Shown: positions 35,674 to 45,473, numbered from the stretch's first letter. The stretch is 64,000 nucleotides of DNA from RI-231 sp041394905 (GCA_041394905.1 JAWKHJ010000023.1:38926-102925), one strand, 5' to 3'. Made by a program: numbers and translations. Notes: generated by a model from the letters alone, not told the origin.

Positions 35674-36894
35674 TTGTCCCTTACGCGCAGAACCTTCCTG
35701 GCCACGGCGGCGACTCCGTTCCTGCCCGGCCCACGCCTGTCCGCGCAAGCAGGCCGCATCAAGGTCGCCGCACTGTCGAGCACGTATCACATGCGCTCGC
35801 ACAGCGATAACTTCATTACGCGCTTCCTGGAGGGCTACTGGATCGGCGACCAGTACCACGAGAGCCCCGGCGAGATCGTCTCCCTCTACGTCGACCAAGA
35901 ACACCCGGCGGACATCAGCACGCGCCTGTCGAAGGCCTGGGGCTTCAAGAAGTACTCCTCCATCGAGGATGCGCTCACGCTCGGCGGCAAGAAGCTCGCC
36001 GTCGACGCCGTCTTGCAAGTCGTCGAGCACGGAAATTACCCGACCAACGTCAAGAACCAGCACCTCTACCCGCGCTACGAATTCATGGAGCGTGTGGTGA
36101 ACGTGTTCAAGAAGTCAGGCCGCAGCGTGCCGTTCTTTACGGACAAGCACCTCTCCTACGACTGGAAGAAGGCCAAGCAGATGTACGACTGGTCGCGCGA
36201 GATGGGCTTCCCGATGATGGCCGGATCTTCGGTGCCGGTCACCTTCCGCAGGCCTGAGCTCGACCTGCCAATCGACAGCGATCTCGAGTCCGCCATCGCC
36301 GTGGGCGGCGGCTGGGTGGGCGACGGCGGCCTGTTCCACGTGATGGACACGCTGCAAGCCTTCACCGAGCGGCGCAAGGGCGGCGAGACGGGCGTCAAGT
36401 CTGTGCAACTCGTCGAGGGCGATGCGGTTTGGGAATCGGCCAAGCAGGGCTTGTGGGACCGCAGCTTGCTCGACGCGGCGCTCGCGCGCGGAGACGGCGA
36501 ACCCGGTCCGGTGGAAAAGGTCGTGAAGAAGCCCGTGGCCTGCCTGGTCGAATACAACGACGGCTTCCGAGCCGCGGGCTTGGCCATGGGCGCCAAGGCG
36601 GGCGGCTACCTGGCGGCGGTCAAGATCAAGGGCGAAGCTCAACCACGGGCCACGCTCTGCTACATCCCCATCGAGAACTCGAACAACTTCAGCCCGCTCG
36701 TCCATGCCATCGGCCGCTGCTTCAACACGGGGAAGCACGACTTCCCCCTGGAGCGGACGCTGTTGTCGACCGGCGCGCTGTCGTTCCTGATGGAATCCTG
36801 GTACCAAGGCCAAAAGCGGTTGGAGACCCCGATGCTCGACATCCGCTACCGCGCCCCAAAAGAGTCGTACTTCGCCCGAGGCATGGGCTCGTAG
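35674..36894 (+). CDS. Tat-exported protein resembling Gfo/Idh/MocA oxidoreductases
   Basis: TTG 35674 begins the twin-arginine leader LSLTRRTFLATAATPFLPGP. After it, RIKVAALSSTYHMRSHS occupies the place of the first Rossmann strand but lacks the GxGxxG motif. SLYVDQEHPADISTRLSKAW, KKYSSIEDAL, DAVLQVVEHGNYP and VPFFTDKHLSYDWKKAKQMY follow the Gfo/Idh order; the last resembles the EKP helix with DKH in place of EKP. The C-terminal half (residues about 190-400) contains GGWVGDGGLFHVMDTLQAF and IGRCFNTGKHDFPLERTLLS. Cofactor use is therefore doubtful. It heads an apparent operon with a gluconolactonase and a sodium symporter. Exact function unknown. Confidence 0.7.
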   Translation: MSLTRRTFLATAATPFLPGPRLSAQAGRIKVAALSSTYHMRSHSDNFITRFLEGYWIGDQYHESPGEIVSLYVDQEHPADISTRLSKAWGFKKYSSIEDALTLGGKKLAVDAVLQVVEHGNYPTNVKNQHLYPRYEFMERVVNVFKKSGRSVPFFTDKHLSYDWKKAKQMYDWSREMGFPMMAGSSVPVTFRRPELDLPIDSDLESAIAVGGGWVGDGGLFHVMDTLQAFTERRKGGETGVKSVQLVEGDAVWESAKQGLWDRSLLDAALARGDGEPGPVEKVVKKPVACLVEYNDGFRAAGLAMGAKAGGYLAAVKIKGEAQPRATLCYIPIENSNNFSPLVHAIGRCFNTGKHDFPLERTLLSTGALSFLMESWYQGQKRLETPMLDIRYRAPKESYFARGMGS

Positions 36895-36951
36895 AACCCG
36901 CATGCTTCCGCAAGCGGCACGGACGGCAAGCGAACACGAGCAGGTGCATAC

Positions 36952-37866
36952 ATGAGAGCTCCCGGCATCTACGCCAAACACACCGATCTGTTCAACCTCG
37001 TCGAGCGCGGCGCCGACATCGTCAAGATCGCCGGCGGCTTCCAGTTCACCGAAGGGCCGGTCTACAGCCGCATCGGTTTCCTGCGCTTTAGCGACATCCA
37101 AACCGGCAAGATCTACCAGTACGACGTCCCTGCCTGGAAAGGTCCCGACGGCGGCAAGCTCAGCGTCTTCCGCGAGCCGTCCAACCGCGCCAACGGACTC
37201 ACCTTCGACCACCAGGGCCGCATGCTCACCTGCGAAACCGGGCCGGGCCGCGTGACCCGCACCGAGAAGGACGGCTCGATCACCGTGCTCGCCGACCACT
37301 ACGAGGGCAAGCGCCTCAGCTCGCCTAACGACCTGGTCTACAACATCAGCGGCGACATCTATTTCAGTGACATGCCGCGCAACGGCCTGCCCGACGCCGC
37401 CGAGCGTACGAACGTGCCCGCGCTCTACCGCATCCGCCGCACGCAGATCTACAAGGACTCTTACGAGCTCGAGCGCTTGAGCGAAGAGTGCAAGCGTGCC
37501 AACGGCGTCGCGCTGGGCCCCAAGCAGAACACGCTCTTCGTCGCCGATAGCACCGAGAAGAACATCCGCCGCTTCGAGATCAAGGATGACGGCACGCTCG
37601 GCAAGGGCCAAATCTTCGCCTCGCTCGCCTCCGACGAAGAAGGCTCGCCTGACGGCCTCAAGACCGACGAGCAGGGCAACGTCTACTGCACCGGCCCGGA
37701 AGGCGTCTGGGTGTTCAACCCCAAGGGCGAACACCTTGGGACGATCGTGACGCCTGAAATCCCGGCCAACTGCTGCTGGGGACGCGGCTTCAGCGGCCTC
37801 TACATCACCGCGCGCACCTCGGTCTATTACGTGCGCACCAAGGTCCCCGGCACGAGGACGTTCTAA
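36952..37866 (+). CDS. SMP-30/gluconolactonase-type propeller
   Basis: 304 residues, six-bladed SMP-30/gluconolactonase/LRE-like domain: IAGGFQFTEGPVYSRIGFLR (metal Glu in TEGP), FREPSNRANGLTFDHQGRML, CETGPGRVTR, LSSPNDLVYNISGDIYFSDM (metal Asn in SPND), CKRANGVALGPKQNTLFVAD and EGSPDGLKTDEQGNVYCTGP with the metal Asp. No signal peptide, so cytosolic. It hydrolyses aldonolactones. It lies 57 bp after the Tat protein gene and 8 bp before the symporter gene, consistent with uptake and oxidation of one sugar. Confidence 0.92.
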   Translation: MRAPGIYAKHTDLFNLVERGADIVKIAGGFQFTEGPVYSRIGFLRFSDIQTGKIYQYDVPAWKGPDGGKLSVFREPSNRANGLTFDHQGRMLTCETGPGRVTRTEKDGSITVLADHYEGKRLSSPNDLVYNISGDIYFSDMPRNGLPDAAERTNVPALYRIRRTQIYKDSYELERLSEECKRANGVALGPKQNTLFVADSTEKNIRRFEIKDDGTLGKGQIFASLASDEEGSPDGLKTDEQGNVYCTGPEGVWVFNPKGEHLGTIVTPEIPANCCWGRGFSGLYITARTSVYYVRTKVPGTRTF

Positions 37867-37874
37867 GCAAGCCC

Positions 37875-39244
37875 ATGCAGGCGATTGACTGGCTCGTCGT
37901 CGCGGCCTACATCGGCGTCCTCGTCTGGATCACGGTCAAGGCCCGGCGTACGCGGCTGCTCGAAGACTTCACCGTAGCCTCGCGCGACATGCCGCGTGCA
38001 ATGATCTTCGCCACGCTCGGCGCGACCTACATCGGCCCAGCCTACACGCTGGGCATCGCCGGCAGCGCCGCCCAGCACGGCTACGTCTGGTACCTGATCG
38101 GCATCATGGTCCCGTTGCAGACCATGCTGGTTGGCAAGTTCGTGGCGCCGCGGCTGCGCGAGTACTCGCAATGCCACAGCGTGGGCCATGTGATGGGCGA
38201 GATCTACGGGACGCCGGTTCGCTGGGTCACGGGCGTTCTTTCGTTTCTGTTCAACTCGTTTGTCGTCGGGCTGATCGCGCGCGCGTTCGGCGAGGTGGTG
38301 GGCGCCTTCACCGGCATTCCGGCCGAGACCGTCATCATCGTGGGCACGCTGCCGGTCATCCTCTACGCGGCGTGGGGCGGGGTCAAGACCGTCATGCTCA
38401 CCGACGCCATCCAGTTCAGCGTGATGGCCATCTCCATCCCGGCGGTCGTCTTCTTTTCGGGCTACCTATTCGACTTCCCTTCCCTGGCCGCCCAGGTTCC
38501 GGCGTCTCATTTCTCATGGCGCGGCGACTACCCGGCGGGCGAGGTCATCGGGCTCGTCGTCTCGTTCTTCTTCGGCGAGATCCTGTTACCGCCTTATTGC
38601 GTGCGCGCGCTCGCCGCGCAGGACGCCGAAGAAGCGGGCAGCGGCTTCGTCACGGCCGGGCTCTTTGGGCTGCCCTGGATGTTCGTCGTCGTCAGCATCG
38701 GCGTGATCGGCGGCGCTTCCCTGCCCGGCCTCACGGGCGACACGGTTTTCCTCGAGACGATGAAGATGTATCTGCCGGCGGGCATGCTCGGCTTGGTTCT
38801 GGCCGGCATCTTCGGCATCATCATGAGCTCGCAGGACAGTTGCCTGCACAGTGCGTCAGTGGCGTTCTCGATTGACCTCTACCAGTTGGCCCGGCCCAAG
38901 GCGAGCGACGAGACGCTGCTGAAGATGAGCCAATACGCCGTGGGAGTCATCGGCGTCATCGCAATCATCTTCGCGCTCGCCGTTCCAGGCCTCGTGCAGG
39001 CGTTGCTGATCGTCTACACCATGTGGGCGCCACGGTGGTCGCGCCGCTGGTGATCGGCTTGTTGTGGAAGGATGCGCCCAAAGCCGCGGGGCTAGCGGCG
39101 ATCGTCGCGGGCGCAATCGCGGCCGGCGTATGGGAGTGGGGGCTAGGCAACCCGTACACCGTGCCGTCTCTGGTCGCGGGTTTGGTGGCGAATCAGCTCG
39201 CATTCTGGGGCGTCGCGCTCACCCAAAGGAGGACGGCCCGATGA
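37875..39244 (+). CDS. Sodium:solute symporter family (SSS) transporter, one frameshift
   Basis: About 456 residues and 13 helices. IDWLVVAAYIGVLVWITVKA begins helix 1; FTVASRDMPRAMIFATLGAT, FGEVVGAFTGIPAETVIIVG, YAAWGGVKTVMLTDAIQFSV and GIFGIIMSSQDSCLHSASVA (sodium-site serines) are family motifs. The frame ends early at 39053; one G is missing at about 39027, after which ATVVAPLVIGLLWKDAPKAA continues to LAFWGVALTQRRTAR and TGA at 39242-39244. Probably imports a sugar or sugar acid for the adjacent lactonase. The next tiny gene begins on its stop codon (ATGA). Confidence 0.88.
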
Positions 39245-39347
39245 TGGGAGCGGTTTTGATCGTGGCCTGCGGGCTCTGCGTCGTGGCCGGCGTGTACGTC
39301 GCCATCGCGCTGGTGCGCGAATTCCGCGCCTGCGCAACAAGCTCTAG
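39241..39347 (+). CDS. Small single-helix membrane protein, possible symporter accessory subunit
   Basis: ATG 39241 overlaps the symporter TGA. MMGAVLIVACGLCVVAGVYV plus AIALVREFR forms one membrane helix with a basic cytosolic tail; one base shift near 39327 then gives LRNKL and TAG, about 35 residues in all. Short one-helix accessory proteins are known downstream of SSS and NSS symporters. Too short for ordinary gene finding; the overlap and length support it. Confidence 0.5.
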
Positions 39348-39356
39348 CGAGACGTC

Positions 39357-39405
39357 GTGGCGCAAGCCGCCAGGCTTGCCGGGTCGCGAGTCATCGCGAC
39401 CGAAG
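39357..39405. repeat. Palindromic intergenic repeat, single arm
   Basis: Begins GTGGCGCAAG, contains hairpin GCAAGCC/GGCTTGC and palindrome GTCGCGAGTCATCGCGAC. Lies between the convergent symporter-accessory gene and the alpha/beta hydrolase. Confidence 0.7.
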
Positions 39406-39414
39406 CGGGTCGCC

Positions 39415-40331
39415 TCAGGGCCTCGTCGTCGCCAGCCAGTCCACCAACGTCCGCGTCACCCGCTCCGGCTCGTCGTGCTGCAGGAAGTGGTCCGCTTCGG
39501 GAAACATCACCATCGTCAGTTCGCCGTCGACCCAGTCCCACGTGCCCGCATGGCCTGCGGCGAGCAAGTACTTGTCCTTCATCCCGTGCATAACCAGCAC
39601 CGGACACTCGATCGGCGGCGTCGATTCGAGCGCTTCGTACGGCGGGCGCGGATAGTTCGCTTGATAGTAGTTGAGCATCGCCTCGAGATCGCTCTTGCGG
39701 AAGGCCTCGACGTACTTCGCGCGCGCGTCCTCGCCCTGCACCCAGAAGGCGAGCCCCTCGGCTGTAAGCGCCTTGTACGCCCCGGCTGCTGGAACTTGCG
39801 CGCGTACTCGCTGTTTTCCGTTTGTTGCCCGTTCGCGGCCAGCTCGCGGCTAAGCCCGCGCGGGTGAGGCACGTTGAGGATCACGAGCCGTTCGGTCATC
39901 TGCGGCAGGTGCATCGCCACTTGCCAAGCGATCGCAGCGCCCCAATCGTGACCTACGATCACGGCCTTGTCGCGCCCCTCGGCCTTGACTACCGCCGCCA
40001 CGTCGCCCACGAGCAACGGCATCGCGTAGCTCTCGACGCCCTTCGGTTTGTCACTGAGGTTGTAGCCGCGTAGATCGAGAGCCGCGACGCGATGGCCGCC
40101 GAGCGCTAGCGTGGGCATCTGGTTGCGCCACGTGTACCAGAAGTCGGGAAAACCGTGGAGCATCACCACCAGCGAGCCCTCTCCCATCGCGGCATAGTGC
40201 AGCTTCACGCCTTGGTTTTCGGCGTAGCGGTGTTCGACGGATTCCATCAAATCGGCCCCCGACGCGGCCAAAGCCACGGCAAATAGCAGCGCGAATCTCA
40301 CTCGAGTGCAGGCTAGCAAATTGCGCGACAC
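39415..40331 (-). CDS. Secreted alpha/beta hydrolase, epoxide-hydrolase-like (one frameshift)
   Basis: GTG 40331 gives a signal (TRVRFALLFAVALAASG). MLHGFPDFWYTWRNQ is the oxyanion HGxP motif, ALDLRGYNLSDKP follows, and AVIVGHDWGAAIAWQVA places an Asp nucleophile (HDWGA) as in epoxide hydrolases and haloalkane dehalogenases. After a shift near 39785 the cap and C-terminus continue: EDARAKYVEAFRKSDLEAML, YYQANYPRPPYEAL, CPVLVMHGMKDKYL (third acid) and FPEADHFLQHDEPERV with the catalytic His. About 305 residues. Tyrosines in YYQANY could donate protons to an epoxide. Substrate unknown. Confidence 0.87.
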
Positions 40332-40350
40332 TCGAAGCTGAGGCCTGCGT

Positions 40351-41228
40351 ATGTGGCTCGTTCTGGTGATTTGCCAGACGATTTGGGCCGGTAGCTACGT
40401 CGCGATGCTGTTCGCCGGCAGCCGATGCCCGTGGGCGCAGTCGTCACTTTGCGCTTCGGCTTGGCTTCGCTGCTATTTCTACCTTTGGTGTTGCGTCTTG
40501 GCCTGCCGCAGGTCGAGCGTCGCGATTGGGCTTTGATTCTGGCGCTCGGCGCGCTCAACTTCACGATCTCACCCAGTCTGCAAGTGGCCAGCCTGCGCTA
40601 CACCCAGGCCATCGACGTCTCGATCCTGGTCGCGCTCGAGCCGCTGATGACGGTGGTGCTCGCCGCGCTCGTGCTGCATGAAACCCTCAATCCGCGCACC
40701 TGGGCCGCCGGCGCGATGGCCCTGGCCGGGGCGCTTGCACTCTCGGGCGTCGGCCTGCCCGGCGCCGAGATCACGCGCGAGCGCTTGCTCGGCAACGCCA
40801 TGTACATCGCCGCCACGCTATGCGAAGTGTCCGTCACCCTAGCCGGAGGGCGGCTGGCGCGCCGCTACGATCCTCTCGTCGCCATGGGACTACTCAAAAC
40901 CTCGGGCTTTCTTGCCGCCGCCGTACTTTACGCAGGCGTATGGAGCGAAATCGACTTGAGTGCGATCAGCACAAAGGCGTGGGCCTCCATCGTCTACCTC
41001 GGCGCCGGCGCTTCCGTATTCGGCTATGGCGTCTGGTATTGGGCGCTGCGGGAAGTCCCGGTGAGCCAAGCCGCGCTCACCTTGTTCCTGCAGCCAATTG
41101 CGGGTACGGTTTTTGGCTACTTGCTCGCCGGCGAGCGTGTCGGCTGGAACACCGTCATCGGGGGCGTGCTGATCTTGAGCGCCTTGGCTTGGCAGCAAGC
41201 GCTCAGCTATCGGCCCCGGCTGGATTGA
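40351..41228 (+). CDS. EamA/DMT family transporter (one frameshift)
   Basis: About 292 residues, ten helices in two EamA repeats. WLVLVICQTIWAGSYVAMLF is helix 1; a base is missing near 40420, then MPVGAVVTLRFGLASLLFLP, ALNFTISPSLQVASLRYTQA, DVSILVALEPLMTVVLAALV, LHETLNPRTWAAGAMALAGA, and in repeat 2 VYLGAGASVFGYGVWYWALR plus LQPIAGTVFGYLLAGERVGW. Such permeases export or import metabolites; substrate unknown. Divergent from the hydrolase and 22 bp upstream of the sulfatase. Confidence 0.87.
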
Positions 41229-41250
41229 TCCGCTGGATACAATACCGGCA

Positions 41251-42600
41251 ATGCGTATTTTGGCCGGAGTCCTGCTGAGCATTTTGCTCGCGGGTTGCAG
41301 TAGTGAACCCGCGGGCGTGCCCGAGCCGGACCTCGCGCGCAAACCCAACATCGTCGTCATCCTGGCGGACGACCTCGGCTACGGCGACCTGGGGATCACC
41401 GGCGCGCCCGACATCAAGACACCCAACATCGATCTGCTCGCCCGCGAAGGGGTCGTATTCGATCACGCCTACTCGAACGCCCCGGTCTGCAGCCCGACTC
41501 GCGCCGCCCTGCTTTCCGGCATGTATCAGCAGCGCACCGGCATCGACCGCGTGCTCTACGTCGACGAGCGAGACCTCGGCCTGGATCCTTCCATCCAGCT
41601 CTTGCCTGAGTTCCTCACCGAAGCCGGCTACGCCACCGGCATCATCGGCAAGTGGCATCTGGGCTATATCCAGAAAAGCTTCCCTACCCGCTTCGGGTTC
41701 GAAGCCTTCATCGGCTTCCTCGCCGGCAACATCGACTACTTCGCCCACACGGACCGGCTGGGCAACCCAGACCTTTGGAACGGCGAAGAGCCGATCACGG
41801 ACGATCGCTATATGACGGATCTGATCGCGGATGAGGCCAACGCGTTTCTATCCCGGCACGTCGACGATCCGTTTTTCCTCTACCTGCCCTTCAACGCGCC
41901 GCATGATCCGTTTCAGGGGCCCAAGGACCGCGACTCGGCTGGGGATCAGGTCCTGACGCGCCAAACCTATCGCACGCGCGAAAAGTTCAAAGAGATGGTC
42001 GAAGCGCTCGACGAGAACGTCGGCGAGGTCATCGCGCATCTCAAGAAGACCGGCCTGGCCGACAACACCATCGTCTTCTTCATGAGCGACAACGGCGGGC
42101 TGCCCATCGTCGCGCGCAACGCGCCTTTTTCCGGCTTCAAGACGGAGTTGTGGGAGGGCGGCATCCGCACCACGCTCATCGCCTGGGGGCCCGGCCGCCT
42201 CGAGCCCGGACGCACCGTCTCGTCTCCCGTCATCGGCATGGACCTGTTCCCGACCGTGCTCGAGATCGCCGCAGTCACGCCTCCCGAAGACCGCAAAGTG
42301 GACGGCGTAAGCCTGGCGCCGCTGCTGTGGGGCGAGCAAACCGAGCTCGAACCACGCACGCTCTACTTCAGCTACCAGGACCCGGGAAGCGAGCAGCAAC
42401 GGGCCGTTCTGCGCGACGACTACAAGTACCTGCGCGACAAAACCGGACAAGAATATCTGTTCAACATCAGCCAAGACAAACAGGAAAAGCAAAACCTCGC
42501 CGCCGAGCATCCGGAAAAGCTCGCCGAGCTCGAGGCGGCCTGGGAAAGCTGGAACGAGCAAGTGCGAACCGGTGCGCCGCAACTGCCTACACGAGAGTGA
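41251..42600 (+). CDS. Lipoprotein sulfatase
   Basis: 449 residues with lipobox ILLAGCSSE. PNIVVILADDLGYGDLG (metal DD), SNAPVCSPTRAALLSGMYQQ with the C-S-P-T-R formylglycine motif, GKWHLGYIQKSFPTRFGFEA, YLPFNAPHDPF, FFMSDNGGLP and ELWEGGIRTTLIAWGPG complete the arylsulfatase core. Intact frame. The G-Y-G-D-L-G and HLG segments match family S1 enzymes acting on sulfated glycans. It belongs to a plus-strand run with the FAD oxidoreductase and the sialidase-like protein (51 and 5 bp gaps). Lipid anchoring puts it in the periplasm. Confidence 0.94.
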   Translation: MRILAGVLLSILLAGCSSEPAGVPEPDLARKPNIVVILADDLGYGDLGITGAPDIKTPNIDLLAREGVVFDHAYSNAPVCSPTRAALLSGMYQQRTGIDRVLYVDERDLGLDPSIQLLPEFLTEAGYATGIIGKWHLGYIQKSFPTRFGFEAFIGFLAGNIDYFAHTDRLGNPDLWNGEEPITDDRYMTDLIADEANAFLSRHVDDPFFLYLPFNAPHDPFQGPKDRDSAGDQVLTRQTYRTREKFKEMVEALDENVGEVIAHLKKTGLADNTIVFFMSDNGGLPIVARNAPFSGFKTELWEGGIRTTLIAWGPGRLEPGRTVSSPVIGMDLFPTVLEIAAVTPPEDRKVDGVSLAPLLWGEQTELEPRTLYFSYQDPGSEQQRAVLRDDYKYLRDKTGQEYLFNISQDKQEKQNLAAEHPEKLAELEAAWESWNEQVRTGAPQLPTRE

Positions 42601-42651
42601 TGCCGGCCATCCCTCGTTGCTAAACTGGCGGAGCCTCGCCGCATTTCTCCT

Positions 42652-44253
42652 GTGAAGTTCCTGCTCGCCCTGCTGCCTTGCCTGCTCGCCGCCGCGACGC
42701 CGCAGATCACGGCAGCCGATATCGTCATCTACGGCGGAACGCCGGGCGGAATCGCAGCCGCCATCTCCGCTGCACGACAAGGGCGTAGCGTCGTTCTCGT
42801 CGCCTACCAGGACCATCTGGGCGGCATGATGACCTCCGGGCTGGGCAAGAGCGACATCGAAGACCGCGCCTTGATCGGAGGGCTCTTTCTCGAGCTGACC
42901 GAGCGCGTGAAGCGACACTACCTCGACCACTACGGGGCGGATTCGCAGGACTACGAACTAGCGCGCAACGGTTACTACTACGAGCCATCCGTCGCCGAGG
43001 CGATCCTCGACCAGATGGTGGCCGAGCAGCCGAAGATCGCCGTGATCAAAGGCTGGCGCCTCGATTCCGCCCAGGTCGAAGACAATCGGCTGCGCTCCAT
43101 CCGGATCGTTAACCGCCACTCGGGCGAAGGTCGTGATGTCGCAGCCCGCGTCTTTCTCGACGCCTCCTACGAAGGCGACCTCTTCGCCGCTGCCGGCGCC
43201 AAGTATCGCCTCGGACGGGAGTCGCGCGAGGAGTTCGGCGAACCCCACGCCGGTGTCGTCTACTTCGACTACCAGGAGCACGAATTCCTCAAAGGGACCA
43301 CCGGCGCCGCCAGTGATTGGCTGCCGGCCTACACCTACCGGCTCTGCCTGACGCGCGACCCCAACAACGCCTACCGGCTCCGCGAGCCCCCGCCGGACTA
43401 CAACCGCAACAACTACGCCGGCTACTTCGACGATCTCGCCGCCGGCCGCCTCGCGGGCCCCAAAGTCTTCAAACCGGGCCGTGGCTACAATCCGGCCCAC
43501 TTCGATACGCTCGTGCGCGCGCTCTCCGTCACCGACTTGCCTAACGGCAAAACCGACGTCAACATCAACCCGCGTCCGCTGGCCTTCCCCTTCGCCGAGG
43601 AGAACACCGGCTACATCGAGGGCGACGAGCAAACGCGCCTACGCATCGCCGCGCGCCATCGCAACCTCACGCTCGGCCTGCTCTGGTTCCTGCAGAACGA
43701 CCCCGAAGTCCCAGCCGCGCATCGCAAGCTCGCCAATGAGCTCCATCTGCCGCTCGACGAGTTCGCCGACAACGGGCACTTTCCGTTTCAGCTTTACGTC
43801 CGCGAAGGCCGCCGCCTGGTCGGCGAATACACGCTGACCGAGCTCGACATCACCACCGCCGAGGGCGAGCGCAAGCGCCAGCCTGACGCGATCGCGGTGG
43901 GCGAGTTCCCGATCGACAGCTTCCCCTGCCGCAAACGCCAGCCGGGCGATACCGTGGTGCTCGAAGGCTACCTGGGCATGCTCGACTCGATCACGCGGCC
44001 GTATGAGATCCCCTACCGCATCATGGTTCCCGAGCGGATCGACGGGCTCCTCGTCCCCGTGGCGGCCTCGACCACGCACGTGGCTTTCTCGTCGATCCGC
44101 ATGGAGCCGACTTGGATGGCCTTGGGGCAAGCGGCGGGCGTCGCGGCGCATCTGGCCATCGAGCACGACGTCGAGCCACGCGACGTCTCCATCGCCCAGT
44201 TGCAGAAGCTGCTGCGCGCCGGCGGACAGATCCTCGAACACTCCAAGCACTGA
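42652..44253 (+). CDS. Secreted FAD-dependent oxidoreductase (FAD_oxidored family)
   Basis: 533 residues, GTG start. Signal KFLLALLPCLLAAATPQITA, then IVIYGGTPGGIAAAISAARQ with the FAD GxxGG motif, the second glycine motif region SVVLVAYQDHLGGMMTSGLG, VFLDASYEGDLFAAAGAKYR and near the C-terminus VAASTTHVAFSSIRMEPTWM, ALGQAAGVAAHLA, which binds the FAD isoalloxazine ring. This is the FAD_oxidored group often encoded with sulfatases in Planctomycetes and Acidobacteria; the substrate is probably a sugar. Export of a flavoprotein in unfolded form without a Tat motif is unusual. Confidence 0.9.
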   Translation: MKFLLALLPCLLAAATPQITAADIVIYGGTPGGIAAAISAARQGRSVVLVAYQDHLGGMMTSGLGKSDIEDRALIGGLFLELTERVKRHYLDHYGADSQDYELARNGYYYEPSVAEAILDQMVAEQPKIAVIKGWRLDSAQVEDNRLRSIRIVNRHSGEGRDVAARVFLDASYEGDLFAAAGAKYRLGRESREEFGEPHAGVVYFDYQEHEFLKGTTGAASDWLPAYTYRLCLTRDPNNAYRLREPPPDYNRNNYAGYFDDLAAGRLAGPKVFKPGRGYNPAHFDTLVRALSVTDLPNGKTDVNINPRPLAFPFAEENTGYIEGDEQTRLRIAARHRNLTLGLLWFLQNDPEVPAAHRKLANELHLPLDEFADNGHFPFQLYVREGRRLVGEYTLTELDITTAEGERKRQPDAIAVGEFPIDSFPCRKRQPGDTVVLEGYLGMLDSITRPYEIPYRIMVPERIDGLLVPVAASTTHVAFSSIRMEPTWMALGQAAGVAAHLAIEHDVEPRDVSIAQLQKLLRAGGQILEHSKH

Positions 44254-44258
44254 ACATC

Positions 44259-45473
44259 ATGCCTGCTTCGTCCAAGCTCACCCGCCGTTCGTTCTGCGCG
44301 GCCACGCTCGCAGTCGCGACACAAAACAGCCCAGCGGCCGACCAGAACCTCCGCTACCCCGACCCGCTCAAAAACCCTTCGAGCGCCCTGATGCTCGACC
44401 TGCCCGGCACAGGCACGGACCCGGCTGCAATCGACCTCGACGCTTTGCCACGCGTTCCGGGCGAGCACTCCGTCATCAAGGACGTGCGCGACCGCGCCGG
44501 TACATGGGTCAACCAGCATGCCTACCTGGCTTTCTACGGCGGGCGCTATTGGGCGATGTGGAGCGACGGGCCGGGCGTGCCGCGCAAGGGAGTCTCGGCA
44601 GAGGAGCATCGCAACGTCGTGCCGGGTCACGACCGGCCCGACACGCGCATCTCCTACGCCACCAGCAAGGACGGCGTGCATTGGAGCGCGCCCCAAGACT
44701 TGGCCGGTCCCCCGCGCACCAAGGGCTTTGGCTGGATCGCGCGCGGCTACTGGGTCCGCGACGGCGAGTTGATCGCACTCGTCACACACTTCAACGCGCC
44801 AGGCTACGAAGGCCCGGGCCTGAGCCTGGAGGCCTACCGCTGGGATGAAAGCGCGGGGAAATGGGTCCCCCACGGGACCGTGCTCGACGACTCGATGAAC
44901 AACTTCCCGCCCAAGAAGCTGCCCAATGGCCAGTGGATGATGACGCGCCGCGACCACAAGCGCCAAGTCTCGGTGATGATCGGCGGTGTGAAGGCGTTCA
45001 ACATCTGGGATGTCCGCCCGCTGGCGGCCTACGACGAAAACGCCATGCCCGAGGAGCCTTACTGGTACGTCTTGCCCGACGAGAAGAACATCGTCGGCCT
45101 GATCCGCGACAACGGCGAATCCAAGCGCCTGCTGCGGACGTTCTCCACCGACTCCGGGCAAACCTGGACGCCCATCGTCACCACCAACTTCCCCGACGCG
45201 CGCAGCAAGTTCTTCGCCCTGCGCACCTCACGCGGCTACTACGCGATGGTCTCGAACGCCAACCCGGCCAAGCGCGACCCTTTCACGCTCTCCATCAGCC
45301 AAGACGGCCTCGTCTACACGCGCATGTTCTATCTGGTCGGCGGCCGGCACGTCGACTACCCGCACATCCTCGAGCACGACGGCCATTTGCTGATCGCCTT
45401 CTCCGGCGCCAAGCAAACGATGGAAGTCATCAAAGTTTCCCTCGACGACGTCGACCGCCTGATCAAGCAGTAG
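44259..45473 (+). CDS. Tat-exported sialidase-like BNR-repeat protein
   Basis: 404 residues. SKLTRRSFCAATLAVA is a twin-arginine leader. BNR/Asp-box-like strands occur at TSKDGVHWSAPQ, FSTDSGQTWTPIVTT (S-x-D-x-G-x-T-W complete) and ISQDGLVYTRMF, giving a six-bladed sialidase or GH43/GH33-like propeller. Catalytic Arg triad and Tyr cannot be assigned with confidence, so the activity may be another exo-glycosidase. ATG 44259 is 5 bp after the oxidoreductase stop; upstream in-frame codons to 44112 are within that gene and rejected. Confidence 0.8.
   Translation: MPASSKLTRRSFCAATLAVATQNSPAADQNLRYPDPLKNPSSALMLDLPGTGTDPAAIDLDALPRVPGEHSVIKDVRDRAGTWVNQHAYLAFYGGRYWAMWSDGPGVPRKGVSAEEHRNVVPGHDRPDTRISYATSKDGVHWSAPQDLAGPPRTKGFGWIARGYWVRDGELIALVTHFNAPGYEGPGLSLEAYRWDESAGKWVPHGTVLDDSMNNFPPKKLPNGQWMMTRRDHKRQVSVMIGGVKAFNIWDVRPLAAYDENAMPEEPYWYVLPDEKNIVGLIRDNGESKRLLRTFSTDSGQTWTPIVTTNFPDARSKFFALRTSRGYYAMVSNANPAKRDPFTLSISQDGLVYTRMFYLVGGRHVDYPHILEHDGHLLIAFSGAKQTMEVIKVSLDDVDRLIKQ

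Noticed and set aside
36115..37734. A 539-codon minus-strand frame.
   Set aside because: Antisense to the Tat protein and gluconolactonase genes, which have strong family motifs.
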